Shown: in pieces, positions 52,580 to 63,960 of the stretch
Layout: each line of letters begins with the position of its first letter
Position numbering within the stretch: the stretch's first letter is position 1
NCBI RefSeq assembly: GCF_030035675.1
Contig: NC_084482.1
Coordinates: 226,636,943 to 226,700,942, forward strand
Source: Rhineura floridana
Taxonomy: Eukaryota > Chordata > Lepidosauria > Squamata > Rhineuridae
Direction of reading: 5' to 3'
DNA length: 64,000 nucleotides
Translations under genes and position numbers: made by a program
The notes under the pieces: model-generated
Database searches by the model: none
What the model saw: only the letters and a program-made list of their open reading frames with translations
Told to the model about the DNA's origin: nothing

Positions 52580-53478
52580 TTAGTTTTTTGTTGTTAGATA
52601 CTCCTTTGTATTCAAATCAGGCCTCAGTAGAATAATGTAGCACTTGGGCATGAAGATGCAGCCCAGGAGCCCAGCACTAGAGGCCAAGATAGAGAAGACC
52701 TGCACGGCTACCATGTATTTCCCCTTTGTGCTCAGGTAGGTGGGCACAAAGGAGACCCAAACACTGCAGAAGACCAGCATGCTGAAGGTGATCAGCTTGG
52801 CTTCATTGAAGGCCCCAGGCAGCTTCCTGGCCAGGAAAGCCACTGTGAAGCATATAGCAGCCAGGAAGCCCATGTAGCCCAGGGCACCATAAAACATGGC
52901 AACAGACCCTTCGTTGCATTGCAGAATGATCTCTCCAGGCTGGGAGTGCATGTCAGACTCTGGGAATGGAGGAGAGATGCCCAGCCAAATGGTGCAGATG
53001 ACAACTTGGACAGTGGAACAGGAAGTGACAGTGGCATTGGCCAGACTCTTCCCCAGCCATCTCCTCACTCTGTTTCCTGGCTTTGTGGCCAGGAAGGCCA
53101 ACACTACAATGATGGTTTTTGCCAACACAGAAGAGATGGCAACTGAGAAGATGACACTCAAGGTTATTTGTCGAAGAAGGCAGGTTGCTTTGTTCGGTTG
53201 ACCAATGAACAGGAAGCAGGACAAAAAGGAGAGCAGGAGGGAGACGAGGAGGATGTAGGAGAGGTCACGGTTGTTGGCTTTGACTATTGGAGTTTCAAGG
53301 AATTTAATGAAGATTCCTAACACAAAGCCTGTGGTTAAGCACAAGAAGAGGGCAAAGAGAGCCAGGATGTTCCCCAAAATGTGTTGATAGGAAAGGAAGG
53401 TGATAATCCTGGGGACACATTGATCTTGGTCCTTGTTTGGATACTGATCTTCTGGACATTTGGTGCAAAGGTCTGCAT
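52580..53478 (-). CDS. V2R exon 6: seven-transmembrane domain
   Basis: Acceptor ccattcttctcag|, phase 1, TAA at 52,580. It starts with [20 protein letters not shown] (the end of the Cys-rich domain). Membrane helices such as [20 protein letters not shown] and [14 protein letters not shown] follow, with V2R signatures [28 protein letters not shown] and [18 protein letters not shown]. Confidence 0.93.
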
Positions 53479-56400
53479 CTGAGAAGAATGGAAATGATTT
53501 TGGTATTACTATCAATCTTGCATCTATAATTGCCTGTGTTCTACTACATTTGTGGCGAGGAGACGTTTTCTTTTAAATTCTGTTCATCAAGAAAACTATC
53601 AACAGAATACAGAAGCTCATAAAATCTAACTATGAAAGCTACAATTAAAACAAAAGCACAAAACAGCAGCATCAACTTTCAGCGTAGTGGAGAAAAACAT
53701 CACAGCCAGATTCACTCTGTGTGCTAAAATGGCTGAGCAAACAAAGATGTGTTTCCTTGGTGCTGGAATGATATCACAGTTGAGTGTAGGTGAGGCTCCC
53801 TGAGAGCATTCTATTTATGGAGTGCCATAACCTCTCTTTGAGAGCCAGTGTGGTGTAGTGATTAAGGTGCTGGACTATGACCTAGGAGACCTGGGTTCAA
53901 ATCCCCACACAGCCATGAAGCTCACTGGGTGACCCTGGGACAGTCACTGCCTCTCAGCCTCAGAGGAAGGCAATGGTAAACCCCTTCTGAATACCACTTA
54001 CCACGAAAATCCTATTCGTAGGGTCGCCCATAAGTCAGAATTGACTTGAAGGCAGTTCATTTCATTTCATATATATATTGGAGGAAAGGGCGGTATATAT
54101 ATATATTTGTGATGTCTATGGTTGTAAGTTGTTTTAAAAAAATGTCTTTAAGGATACATTTTTAAACTGATGTAACCCACCCTGGGACCTCAGGATGAAG
54201 GGGCGGGTAATAAAATCAACAGCAGCAGCATCAAAGCAGCAGCCTCGAAAGAGAGCCAGTGTTGTGTAGTGGTTAGAGTCTTGGACTAGGTCCTGGGAGA
54301 CCAGGGTTCAAATCCCCACACAGCTAGGAAGCTCCCTGGATGACCTTGGGCCAGTCACTGCCTCTCAGCCTCAGAGGGAGGCAATGGGAAACAACCTCTG
54401 AATACTGCTTACCATGAATACTTACGAATAGTCGCCGCCGAGATCACATCACACCAGTGTTGTTCGACCTACACTGGCTTCCAGTTGTTTTCCGAGCCCA
54501 ATTCAAGGTATTGGTATTGACCTTTAAATCCCTATACGGTTTCAGCCCAGTTTATCTCACGGAGCGCCTTCAACGCCACCAATTATGCCTCCCGACAAGA
54601 TCGGCCACACAGGGCCTTCTCTCAATCCCGCCAACAAAAACAGCCAGATTGGCGGGTACAAGAGAGAGGGCATTCTCAGTGGCAGCCCCCACTCTTTGGA
54701 ACTCCCTCCCACAAGATCTCCGGCATGCCTCTTCCCTAAATGTATTTCGGAAAGCCTTAAAGACCTGGCTTTTTCAGCAGGCCTTCGGGGTATCCGGGGA
54801 GGGTTAATCGATATAATTGTAATGCCTCCTACCCAGTTTTAATATTGTTGTTGTAGATCTATTGTTTTTATTGTATTACTGTATTTTATTAATTGTATTT
54901 TAACAATTTTGTAAGTCGCCTAGAGTGGCCATTGGCCAGATAGGTGACGAAGAAATTAAATTTATTATTATTATTATTATTATTGAAGGCAGTCCATTTT
55001 TCCAACCTCTCTTTGGTCACCACCCACCTATTTTCAGATGATGGGTATCTGGAAGACAGCCTTTAATATTTTCCCCTTTTCCCAAAGGAATGCCTTTGCT
55101 CAAAGATCACCCAACTCTGTTCACACAGCCTTTCCTTGAGAGGTTTTATGAATATTATTTATAATTTATAAAAATATTTGTATACCACTATAAAACATCA
55201 AAGTGGTTTACAACACATATAAAGCAACTATAGAATTTTTAAAAAATTAAAATACAATAAAAACAAAGGTCAATTGTTGCAAGAAAAGAGCATGTTCTTA
55301 ATTGCCTGCATAAGCCTGGTGAAACAGCAAGGTTTTCATCATGATCCTGCCGAATCTCTGTTGGCAAAGCATCCCAGAGAACTGAGCCGATGACATGGAA
55401 GGTTCAATTTCTTGTCAATGTTAAATGAACCTCACTGATATGGGGATGACCAAGGGCACTCCTGCAGATGATCTCAGTGATCGAGCTGGGATATGAGAAT
55501 ACAAGGGATTCCTAAGATACCCTGGACCTATAACTGTATAAGTTATACAGGTCTCTGTAAATTAATAGAAGGACCTCGAACCTCGCTCGGTCAGAGATGG
55601 ACAGGCAGTGCAGATGTTTTAAAAGTGGTGTCATATGTTGTCAGCCACATGCTCTCAACATCAATATGGCTGCTGCATTTTGCGCCAGCAGGAGTTTCTG
55701 AACCAGGGCCAAGGGCAGCCCCACATAGAGCTCATTGCAGTAATCGAGCCTCAAGGATACCAACACATGGACCACAGAGGTCAGGCTATCCCTGTCCAGA
55801 ATGGCCATAGCTGACCAACCAGACAAAGCTGGTAAAAGGCACTCCTAGCCACAGAGGATACTTGGGCCTCTAGTGACAAAGATGAATCCAGAAGTACCCC
55901 TAGGCCTTCAGAGGGAGCGTGACCCCATCCATAACAGGTAACCTGCCTATTTTCCGGACATGGGAACCACCTACCCAATGAGCCTCCCCCTTCCCAGGAT
56001 TCAAGAACAGTTTCTTGGCCCTCAACCAGTCCACTGAAGCTTTCAGACACTGATCCAGAGCATTCATTGCCTCTCCGGATTCCGATGTTATGGAGAAATA
56101 GAGCTGCGTGTCATCAGCATGCTCCAAAACTCCCAATGGCTTCATGTAGATGTTGAATAGCACTGGGGAGAGAACGGTACCTGGAAGAACCCCATAGCAC
56201 AAGTGCCAGGGGGCCAAGGAACACTCACCCAGTGTTACTCTCTGAATGCAACCCTGAAAGTAAGAGAGGAACCACCATAATACAGTGCCCCAATACCAAT
56301 CCTACTAACTCGGTCCTGGAGGATACTGTGGTCAGTGGTATAAAACGCCACAAAGAGATGGTGCAGAAATAACTGGTCACACTCTTCCCATCACTCTCAT

Positions 56401-58426
56401 GATAAAGGTCATCCATCAGGGCGACCAAGGCTGATTCTGTTCAGACCAAGGCTGATTCTGACCCATTTCGGGTCTGAATCCAGATTGTCATTTCATGAGT
56501 GTAATTTTATTGTTGACTTCACTGCCATGATACAGTTTTTTTTTCTTAATCTTGCTGGTGCAGGATTTTTTTACAAATAAATGAAATACCTGCCCGAGTG
56601 GAGATTGTCCTTTCCGCACATGGAGCACACACATAGCAGCAAACCGGCTTCCCTTCTTGAATCTCCTTCATGTAACCGGGGCGACAGCTCTTTGTGCACC
56701 TGGAACGAGGCACGGTCTGAGCAGATAAGAAGGAGCATCAAGGGGGAAAAGTTAGGAACGTCTATGGAAAGAATCCTACAGGACCTCAGGTCTCACAGAT
56801 CCCAAATCGCCCCAGGCTGTATTTCAAGAGGAGCATTTTTTCCCCGCACCGTAGTATGGCAGGGAAACGTCTTGGATGTATGTGGTTGCTTCAGCATTTT
56901 ATACCCCAACATCCTTTCAGCACATATGTACAGCCGTTAAGTGCTGCAGCTTGTGCTCACAGTGCCCAGCCAGATGCCTCTGGGAAGCCTGCAAGCAGGA
57001 TCTGAGCGGAGGAGCACTCTTGCCTCCTGTGGACTGCAGCAACTAGAATTCAGAAGCTTCCTCTGAGGCGGCACAACAAACAAATGCAGTTCTAGAATGA
57101 CACCATTAAAGAAAAAAAATGCAGTCTAACACATCGGCTGAGAGCTGTACCGGTAACATCAAATGGTCACTCAGAGCAAGCCCCCATCAGATGTTCTAAT
57201 GTTATGTTGTGCTTTATTTCTAGGCCACCTTTTGGCCAAAAAGGTCCCCAAGGCGGCTTACACACAAAGAGACAAACACAAATACAAATAAAAACAATAC
57301 AATTTTCAAAAATCCAAACCAACAAAATCTAGCATTTCTAAAAAGCGACAACAGCTAAAAACCAAAAGTGCTCATCTTCCTGATGAAGGACAGTCCCCAG
57401 AAAAAAGTCACTAAGAGAAGGGGTGAGGGAGCAAGGCAGATGGAAAAGCTTGCCCCTTGATGGTCCCCGCACTGTCTCACCCCTGCAGCAGTACTTCTCA
57501 GTCTGCAGCTCCTCCTGATAAGGTCCAAGCAGAGGGGTGCAGCAAGGCAGGTGGAAAACTAATGCAGCCTGCACCAACCTGGTGCTCTCCACAAGGTGTT
57601 GACCACAAATCCCATCGCATCTGCTTTGCATGCAGGCGATCCCCGATTCAATCTCCATGTAGGGCTGGGAAGGACTGCCTACCTGATACCCTGCAGAGTC
57701 ACTGCCAGTCATTGTAGACAATACCAGACTAGATGGACCAAGAGTCTGAATCAGTATAAGGCTGTGCCTACCTGGAGAGCACCATGTGGGGTGAGAACTG
57801 TTGTAAGAGTATATGTAAATAAAGGAGGAGATATATGAAGACGTCATTCAGTTTTGGTATTTCTCTGGGCCTAGATTGTGTTACTGAAGTGGTTTTTTCT
57901 ACCTGTCCCCTGAGCATGCCCTTAGCTCCTTCGATCCTTATAGGCCCCTTCCAACTCTACTATCCTATGATTCTATAAGCTTTGCTGTAGAGGTGATGGT
58001 GCATTGAGTGCAGTCTGTCCCCTCCAGAAGCCAAGTCCTTAATGATTTGCTCCCAGGACAGCATGTGTGCTTGTCCAGACACCCAGGAGTTCAGCTTGAT
58101 GTAAAAATCCATGAGGTAATTCAGATGGGTTGCTCAACCCATCAGTACCCTGGACAATCTGTAGTCTGTCAAAACCATACGTCCGGCCAGAGCAAGAACC
58201 TTGTAGTCATCATGATCACCATTAATTAATTAAATTTATTTATTTAAGTAAACCTCGCTGCCTTTTTCAGCTCTGAGTTTCTTTCTTGGACATTTTTTTC
58301 TTAATAATGTTATTTGTTATTTAGTTTAATTTTTATAAATTGTATTGCTTTCATTGATGTATTTTATACTGGTGTTTATTTTTCTTTGTAAGCTGCCTTG
58401 AGGGTTTTGGTAAAAGGTGGGGTACA

Positions 58427-58468
<42 letters not shown>

Positions 58469-61400
58469 TTATTTGATCTATATCCCACCCTTCCTCCCGG
58501 CAGGAGCCCAGGGTGGGAAACAAGGGACAACACACTAAAAACATCTTGAAACATCTTAAAAACAAAAGCTTTTAGAAATATATTTTTTTAAAAAGCTTTA
58601 AAAACATCTTAAAAAGCATTTCCAGCACAGAGACTGGGATAAGGTCTCAATTTAAAAGGGTTATTGAAAGATGAAGGTCTTTAATAGGTGCCGAAAAGCT
58701 AACAGAGATGGTGCCTGTCTAATATTTAAAGGTAGGGAGTTCCACAGGGCAGGTGCTGCCACCCTAAAGGTCCGCTTCGTATGTGGTGCAGAACGAACCT
58801 CCTGAGAAGATGGTATCTGCAGGAGGCCCTCACCTGCAGAGTGCAGTGATCGACTGGGTATATAAGGGGTAAGACAGTCATTCAGGTATCCTGGTCCCGA
58901 GCTGTATAGGTCTATGTACACCAAAACCAGGACCTTGAACTTATGGGAGGAACCTTTTTGCCACAACAATACTTTGGGGTTAGGATTGGCCAAGTGGTGC
59001 AGAGATCTGATTGGCCAGAGAAGAGGAGATTGACAGGAATGTCTCCAGGAGTTTCTGTGAGTTTAGATGGAAGTGTGTATAGGAATGTAATAATAGCACA
59101 GGAAAGAGTGTGTGGCTTTGAGATTTGAGATGGAATTCTTTAAAAAAATGTTTCACATTCTCCTTGTGAGGGCTGTGCTGCTGTAGCCCTGGTGCAAAAC
59201 CCTTCACTTTTGGGGGGAGCGGGAGAGACCGATTCCTGCTGTACATAATCACTCAGCCCTAATGGGGCTTCCTCCCTGATCAGTGTGCAGAGGATTGCGA
59301 AGTCTCAGTTAGAGCTGAACAGATGTCACAGGCAATAAAATGAAACAAAACTTTTCCCCCAACCTTGTTAAACCTCCAGGGCCATGCAATGGTGTCTGGG
59401 TTAATGGTGAACTTCAGGTCTGAGGGTGCGTATCCCTCCATGCTACCAATTTTCACTCTACCATGAGACTTATTGGGAAACTGCACCCAATTCACGAGAT
59501 CAAAGCTGCCTGGCAGCTCCCCAGCCTCATCCAGACGCTGCCCGCCGATGGAGGTATTAAGCTGGACTTCTCTTAAGAAAAGGTGGATCTGGAATGAGAG
59601 AAGAAACACCAGCATAGATGGCTTTAAAAGAGTATCAGACAGATTCATGGCTACTTGCCACAATGGCTATGCTCTACTTCCCCTGTTGGAGGCTGTATAA
59701 CTCTGAATGCCAGTTGCTGTGAATCAGAAGTGCTCAGGATGCTCAGGTCCTCCTTCCCAAGAGAGCCATCTGGTTGGCCAATGTGAGAACAGAATTCTGG
59801 ACTAGATGGGCCCTCCAGCAAGGATCAAGTGTCAGCCCTGCTCACTGTGAGCGCTCTACTTTTCTGCCAATTGGGGCCAATGCACATCCCTTCTGGACCC
59901 ATATAGAACAATCCTATATATCTCTACTCATTTTATCTATTTATTTTTATTTATATCCTGCCTTCCCTCATAGCAGGAGCCCTGTTGAGTTCAGTGATGG
60001 GGGAGAAACTGGATTCAGTTCTCATTTAAAGTAGAATCGATCAAATCTGCACGTTTCAAAACAATAAAACTGACATAGCCATCCTTTCAAAATTCACACT
60101 TACCTGAATTTGGCAATGCAGTTCTCATAAGAACATAAGAAGAGCCTGCTGGATCAGGCCAGTGGCCCATCTAGTCCAGCATCCTGTTCTCACAGTGGCC
60201 AACCAGGTGCCTGGGGGAAGCCCGCAAGCAGGACCCGGGTGCAAGAACACTCTCCCCTCCTGAGGCTTCCGGCAACTGGTTTTCAGAAGCATGCTGCCTC
60301 TGACTAGGGTGGCAGAGCACAGCCATCATGGCTAGTAGCCATTGATAGCCCTGTCCTCCATGAATATGTCTAATCTTCTTTTAAAGCCATCCAAGCTGGT
60401 GGCCATTACTGCATCTTGTGGGAGCAAATTCCATAGTTGAACTATGCGCTGAGTAAAGAAGTACTTCCTTTTGTCTGTCCTGAATCTTCCAACATTCAGC
60501 TTCTTTGAATGTCCACGAGTTCTAGTATTATGAGAGAGGGAGAAGAACTTTTCTCTATCCACTTTCTCAATGCCATGCATAATTTTATACACTTCTACCA
60601 TGTTTCCTCTGACCCGTCTTTTCTCTAAACTAAAAAGCCCCAACCATTGTTTGCAAAAAATGCATGCATTAGCGGAAACTGTGCATAAATATTAATGTAC
60701 TAAAATGCACCTTATTAGGAGAAATTGCTTGCAAAAGTGTGTGCACTAGTTTAAACTACAGTCAAAACTGTTTTATTAGGATAAATTTGCACTAAAATGC
60801 TGGTGAATTTTATGAAGATTGTTTTTTTTAGAAATTCATCGCAAATTGCTGCAAAAATGCAGAGAACTGAATTTAAGACAGGAAAAATAAGAAATGGAGA
60901 GAACCTGAACTGACAGATCACAACTGAGATGCTCTTCCTGGTGATGCTTACCATCATTATGTATGGAATAAGGCCATCGAATGAAGCTGAAAGTTGGAAG
61001 ACTCGGGCGGGCAAAAGGAAATACTTCACACAGAGCACAATGAAGCTATGAAATTCATTCCCACAAGAGGCAGTGGTGGCCACCAACTTGAGTGCCATTG
61101 GAGACAGTGTGCCTTTGCTGGGAAGAGAGAGGGCTGGGAGAGCTCTGTTGCATTCAGGTCCCTAGGTGGGCTTTTGGCCTGATCCATCAGATAGACTCTT
61201 CTTAGGGAAAATGAAGTGGACCACATGAAGCAACAGGTTTAGGGCATCATTGAAGGACATACCTGCCATGGCTGCAGATGTTGTAGCCTGCGTCCTGCAC
61301 CCGGCTTCAGGATCCGCTTGGACCTAGATGAATATGCTGCATTTAAGGCCTGAGCCACAGCCTGGACGCTGTTGTAAGTGCTGTAGTTGTCTTGAGACTG

Positions 61401-62045
61401 GGCTCTCTGCAGCTCCTCTTGGGGCAAAGACTCCAGCTTCTCTTCCTCTCTGCATCTTGTCCGACCTCTTACGGCCAGCACATGCTTTGAATAGGAACAA
61501 CGAAATGCTCTTTTCCAAAACTCTTCAAGAGCAGGTGACAGTGGGTTATAGTAGTCATATTTCATCCTTTTTTGGGTTTTCATTACAAAGGACAAGGAAC
61601 CACGGATGTAACTGAAATCACAATAGACGTTGATGTCCCAAAAAGCTGTTGTGATCCAGACTTTTGCCCCAGCATGTATTATTTCAACTTTGGTTTGTAC
61701 AATTGCAATTACATCAAATTCATGTTGAGAGTCTGCATAGTATACAAGTACACTGACTTGCCTCCACAGGGCAAGTCCTTCTCTCTGGATCAACATGTGG
61801 GCTGGAGTTTTCCGCAGGACTCTTTTTGAAAAGGCAACACAAATTCCATTGTGGATCAGCAGAGGTGTCAAGGCACTCATGAACTTTTCACTGTTGTCTG
61901 TGTCTGGAGCAATAAGACCAATCCATGTCCATCCAAAATGCAGGAGGAGTTGGACAATCGCTGGGCACTGAGTTTCTTCTCTTGGGACCATACGGTAGAC
62001 AAAAGGGACCTGGGTTTTATCATTCAGAACAAAGCCATAACTGAC
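52580..62045 (-). CDS. Type-2 vomeronasal receptor (V2R), exons 3-6
   Basis: Class C GPCR of vomeronasal neurons that detects peptide or amino-acid-like cues. On the minus strand: exon 3 62,045-61,263 (783 nt), exon 4 59,588-59,364 (225), exon 5 56,716-56,590 (127), exon 6 53,478-52,580 (899). All are open and phase-consistent (0,0,1), totalling 677 residues and a stop. Exon 3 encodes most of the Venus-flytrap ligand domain, exon 4 its end, exon 5 the Cys-rich NCD3G domain, and exon 6 the last Cys pair and seven membrane helices. Exons 1-2 (signal peptide and first lobe) are not visible and should lie beyond 64,000. Introns hold CR1, L2 and SINEs, with no repeat in any exon. V2Rs form large tandem families in squamates. 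Confidence 0.88.
53840..54065 (+). mobile_element. Sauria-type tRNA SINE, full-length
   Basis: Head gagccagtgtggtgtagtga, B box gggttcaaatcccca, body gtgaccctgggacagtcact, tail gtcagaattgacttgaaggc. In V2R intron 5. Confidence 0.85.
54100..54235 (+). mobile_element. L2 LINE 3' tail
   Basis: taacccaccctgggacctca with agc-rich tail. Confidence 0.55.
54247..55003 (+). mobile_element. Sauria SINE split by an L2 insertion
   Basis: SINE head and body at 54,247-54,433 (gagccagtgttgtgtagtgg ... gaatactgcttaccatgaat). The final tail gaaggcagtccatttttcc is at 54,985-55,003. The L2 between them is listed separately. Confidence 0.75.
54434..54984 (+). mobile_element. L2 LINE 3' end inserted in a SINE
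   Basis: Open for over 110 codons of RT C-terminus: [55 protein letters not shown]. It then has the 3' UTR with cgcctagagtggccattggc and an (att)n tail. One of the best-preserved L2 ends in the window. Confidence 0.85.
55150..56480 (-). mobile_element. L2 LINE, RT region to near 3' end
   Basis: The minus strand encodes RT remnants: [20 protein letters not shown], the catalytic [11 protein letters not shown], and [20 protein letters not shown]. Later blocks with [20 protein letters not shown] follow. Several breaks; inside V2R intron 5. Confidence 0.75.
56590..56716 (-). CDS. V2R exon 5: Cys-rich NCD3G domain
   Basis: Acceptor cttcttatctgctcag|, donor gggcag|gtattt, 127 nt, phase 0 to 1. It encodes [40 protein letters not shown], with the conserved Cys pattern of the class C linker. 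It joins exon 6 to give [10 protein letters not shown]. Confidence 0.88.
56930..57080 (-). mobile_element. CR1 LINE 3' fragment (old)
   Basis: The minus strand carries ttctgaattctagttgctgc and ccagaggcatctggctgggc, degraded CR1 3' UTR. Confidence 0.5.
57201..57480. repeat. Dispersed repeat, copy 2 (pair with 51.5 kb)
   Basis: See the copy at 51,546-51,795; here it extends further right (ctgtctcacccctgcagcag). In V2R intron 4. Confidence 0.65.
57612..57775 (+). mobile_element. tRNA SINE (TAGATGGACC family)
   Basis: catctgctttgcatgcaggc (head), ccccgattcaatctccatg (B box), tgtagacaataccagactag and atcagtataaggctgtgcct (body and tail). Confidence 0.7.
57930..57978 (+). mobile_element. CR1 LINE 3' terminus
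   Basis: ataggccccttccaactcta and cctatgattctata. Confidence 0.55.
58425..58990 (-). mobile_element. L2 LINE 3' end with (AAT)n
   Basis: An (aat)n run at 58,426-58,468 is the tail. The minus strand then shows 3' UTR and RT C-terminus ([49 protein letters not shown]), open for about 110 codons. Confidence 0.8.
59364..59588 (-). CDS. V2R exon 4: end of the ligand domain
   Basis: Acceptor gagaagaaac side: tctcattccag|, 225 nt, phase 0 to 0. It encodes [57 protein letters not shown]. The FDLVNW and WP-RFN blocks are V2R hallmarks. The donor (aag|gttggg) is weaker than usual. Confidence 0.85.
59605..59830 (+). mobile_element. CR1 LINE 3' fragment
   Basis: catagatggctttaaaagag, cagattcatggctacttgcc, then ttctggactagatgggccct. 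Starts about 17 nt from the V2R exon 4 acceptor. Confidence 0.65.
60127..60645 (-). mobile_element. CR1 LINE 3' end (young subfamily)
   Basis: The minus strand is open for 103 codons: [57 protein letters not shown]. The 3' repeats end at about 60,127. Nearly identical to the 43.6 kb copy. In V2R intron 3. Confidence 0.9.
60960..61215 (+). mobile_element. CR1 LINE 3' fragment (old)
   Basis: aagctgaaagttggaagact and aaaggaaatacttcacacag (the [16 protein letters not shown] region) then caccaacttgagtgccattg. Degraded. Confidence 0.6.
61263..62045 (-). CDS. V2R exon 3: Venus-flytrap ligand domain
   Basis: Acceptor cacttccttgctag|, donor ccatggcag|gtatgt, 783 nt, multiple of 3. It encodes [56 protein letters not shown], then [12 protein letters not shown] and [18 protein letters not shown]. 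It ends HLQPWQ, the usual V2R exon 3 end. The acceptor choice is the least certain point. Confidence 0.88.
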
Positions 62046-62249
62046 CTAGCAAGGAAGTGAAAAGATACGGCGTGAACCTAAGCTAACCTGTTTGTAGGGG
62101 ATAAATGCAGTTTTTCCTCAATCTGGAATTGTTCATACTCACCCTCAACATGCTGCTTTCAACCTAGATTGATTCTAGATCCTGCTGTCCACAAGGATGG
62201 GTGTGGTTACTTGATAAACATTTGAAAACCCTCATGACTATTATCCATG

Positions 62250-62435
62250 GGCCAGTGTGGCATAGTGGTTAAGGTGTTGGACTACGACCTGGGAGACAAG
62301 GTTCGAATCCCCACACAGCCATGAAGCTCACTGGGTGACCTTAGGCCAGTCACTGCCTCTCAGCCTCATGAAAACCCTATTTATAGGGTCACCATAAGTC
62401 GGAATCGACTTGAAGGCAGTACATTTACATTTATT
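62250..62435 (+). mobile_element. Sauria-type tRNA SINE
   Basis: gccagtgtggcatagtggtt (head), gacaaggttcgaatcccc (B box), gtcggaatcgacttgaaggc (tail). Its body lacks the gaggcaatggtaaacc segment present at 53.9 kb, as does the copy at 5.5 kb, so a shorter subfamily. Confidence 0.85.
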
Positions 62436-62654
62436 ATCCATGGGAAGACCCTTTTTGTTACTAACCTTCAATATTCATGGTATGTTGTCTCTCCAGACTG
62501 CAATTGAGAGACATGTATAATGCAGCAATCCTCATTGGATGCCTTCAAATGGCTCTTTTGACAAAGAAACAATTAAAATCCCTTAAGCAAATCAATACTT
62601 CCACCAAGTCATTTTACCCCTTCTCTGCAAAGCTGCTGATTTGTTCCCCATTGG

Positions 62655-63560
62655 AAAGGTTGTGAGACAGGGGTGCATTTTATCACCCTATTTGTTTTAA
62701 TCTATATGCAGAACCTATCATACAGAAAGCAGGATTGGACCAAGATGAAGGAGGTGTGAAAATTGGAGGGAGAAATATAGATATGCAGACAATACCATAC
62801 TCTTAGCAGAAACCAGTAACGATTTGGAATGAATGCTGATGAAAGCTCAAGAGGAAAGCACAAAAGCAGGACTACAGCTGAACGTCAAGAAGACTAAAGT
62901 AATGACAACAGAAGATTTATGCAACTTTACAGTTGACAATGAGGACAATGAACTTGTCAAGGATTATCAATATCTTGGCACAATCATTAACCAAAATGGA
63001 GACAATAGTCAAGAAATCAGAAGAAGGCTAGGACTGGGGAGGGCAGCTGTGAGAGAACTAGAAAAGGTCCTCAAATGCAAAGATGTATCACTGAACATTA
63101 AAGTCAGGATCATTCAGACCATGGTATTCCCGATCTCTATGTATGGATGTGAAAGTTGGGCAGTGAAAAAAGCTGATAAGAGAAAAATCAACTCATTTGA
63201 AATGTGGTGTTGGAGAAGAGCTTTGCACATACCATGGACTGCAAAAAAGACCAATAATTGGGTGTTGAAACAAATTAAACCAGAACTATCACTAGAACCT
63301 AAAATGAGGACACTGAGGTTATCATACGTTGGACACATAATGAGAAGACATGATTCATTAGAACGTAATGCTGGGAAAAACAGCAGGGAGTAGAAAAAGA
63401 GGAAGGCCAAACAAGAGATGGATTGGTTCCATAAAGGAAGCCACAGACCTGAACTTACCAGATCTGAACAGGGTGTTTCATGACAGACACTACTGGAGGT
63501 CACTGATTCATAGGGTCGCCATAAGTCGTGGTTGATTTGGAGGCACAGAACAACAAACAA
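62655..63560 (+). mobile_element. Bov-B LINE, RT C-terminal third and 3' end
   Basis: RT remnants (VRQGCILSPYLFNLYAE near 62,660) lead into an open stretch of 186 codons (62,833-63,393): MKAQEESTKAGLQLNVKKTK, DYQYLGTIINQNGDNSQEIR, MYGCESWAVKKADKRKINSF, EMWCWRRALHIPWTAKKTNN. The 3' UTR ends with tcatagggtcgccataagtc and (aac)n-type tail at about 63,560. The catalytic block upstream is lost to frameshifts and stops. It is the reference for the shared SINE tail. Confidence 0.88.
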
Positions 63561-63589
63561 CAATCACTGGTACACTCTGTTGAGCATCC

Positions 63590-63725
63590 CCAGTGGGAAT
63601 CACAAGTGAGGAGAGTTCTGCTTGCAGACTTCCCTTTGGGGCACCCGGATGGCCAGAACAGGATGCTGGACTTGATGGGCCCCCTCTGGCCTGGTCCAGG
63701 CACAGGGCTTTTCTTGTGTTCTTAA
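63590..63725 (+). mobile_element. CR1 LINE 3' terminus
   Basis: ccagaacaggatgctggact, tgatgggccccctctggcct, ending ttcttgtgttcttaa. Confidence 0.6.
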
Positions 63726-63739
63726 TCTTCTGTTAATCT

Positions 63740-63925
63740 CTGTTATATTTTCAGCTCCTGCTGAAGACCTTCCTCTTTCGACAAGCCTTATGAAGTAGAG
63801 GCCTGATCCCAGTCTGTGCCTGTGCTGGAATTCCTTTTTAAGATATTTTTTAAAGATGTTTTAAAATGCTTTTAGTGTTTTTGTATGCACTCTGGGCTCC
63901 TTCTGGGAGGAAGGGCAGGATATAT

Positions 63926-63959
<34 letters not shown>

Positions 63960-63960
63960 C
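63740..63960 (+). mobile_element. L2 LINE 3' end with (ATT)n
   Basis: tcctgctgaagaccttcctc, then gcactctgggctccttctgg and (att)n to about 63,958. Confidence 0.7.

Noticed and set aside
53840-53920. tRNA gene
   Set aside because: A and B boxes are present, but no cloverleaf acceptor pairing is seen and it continues as a SINE.
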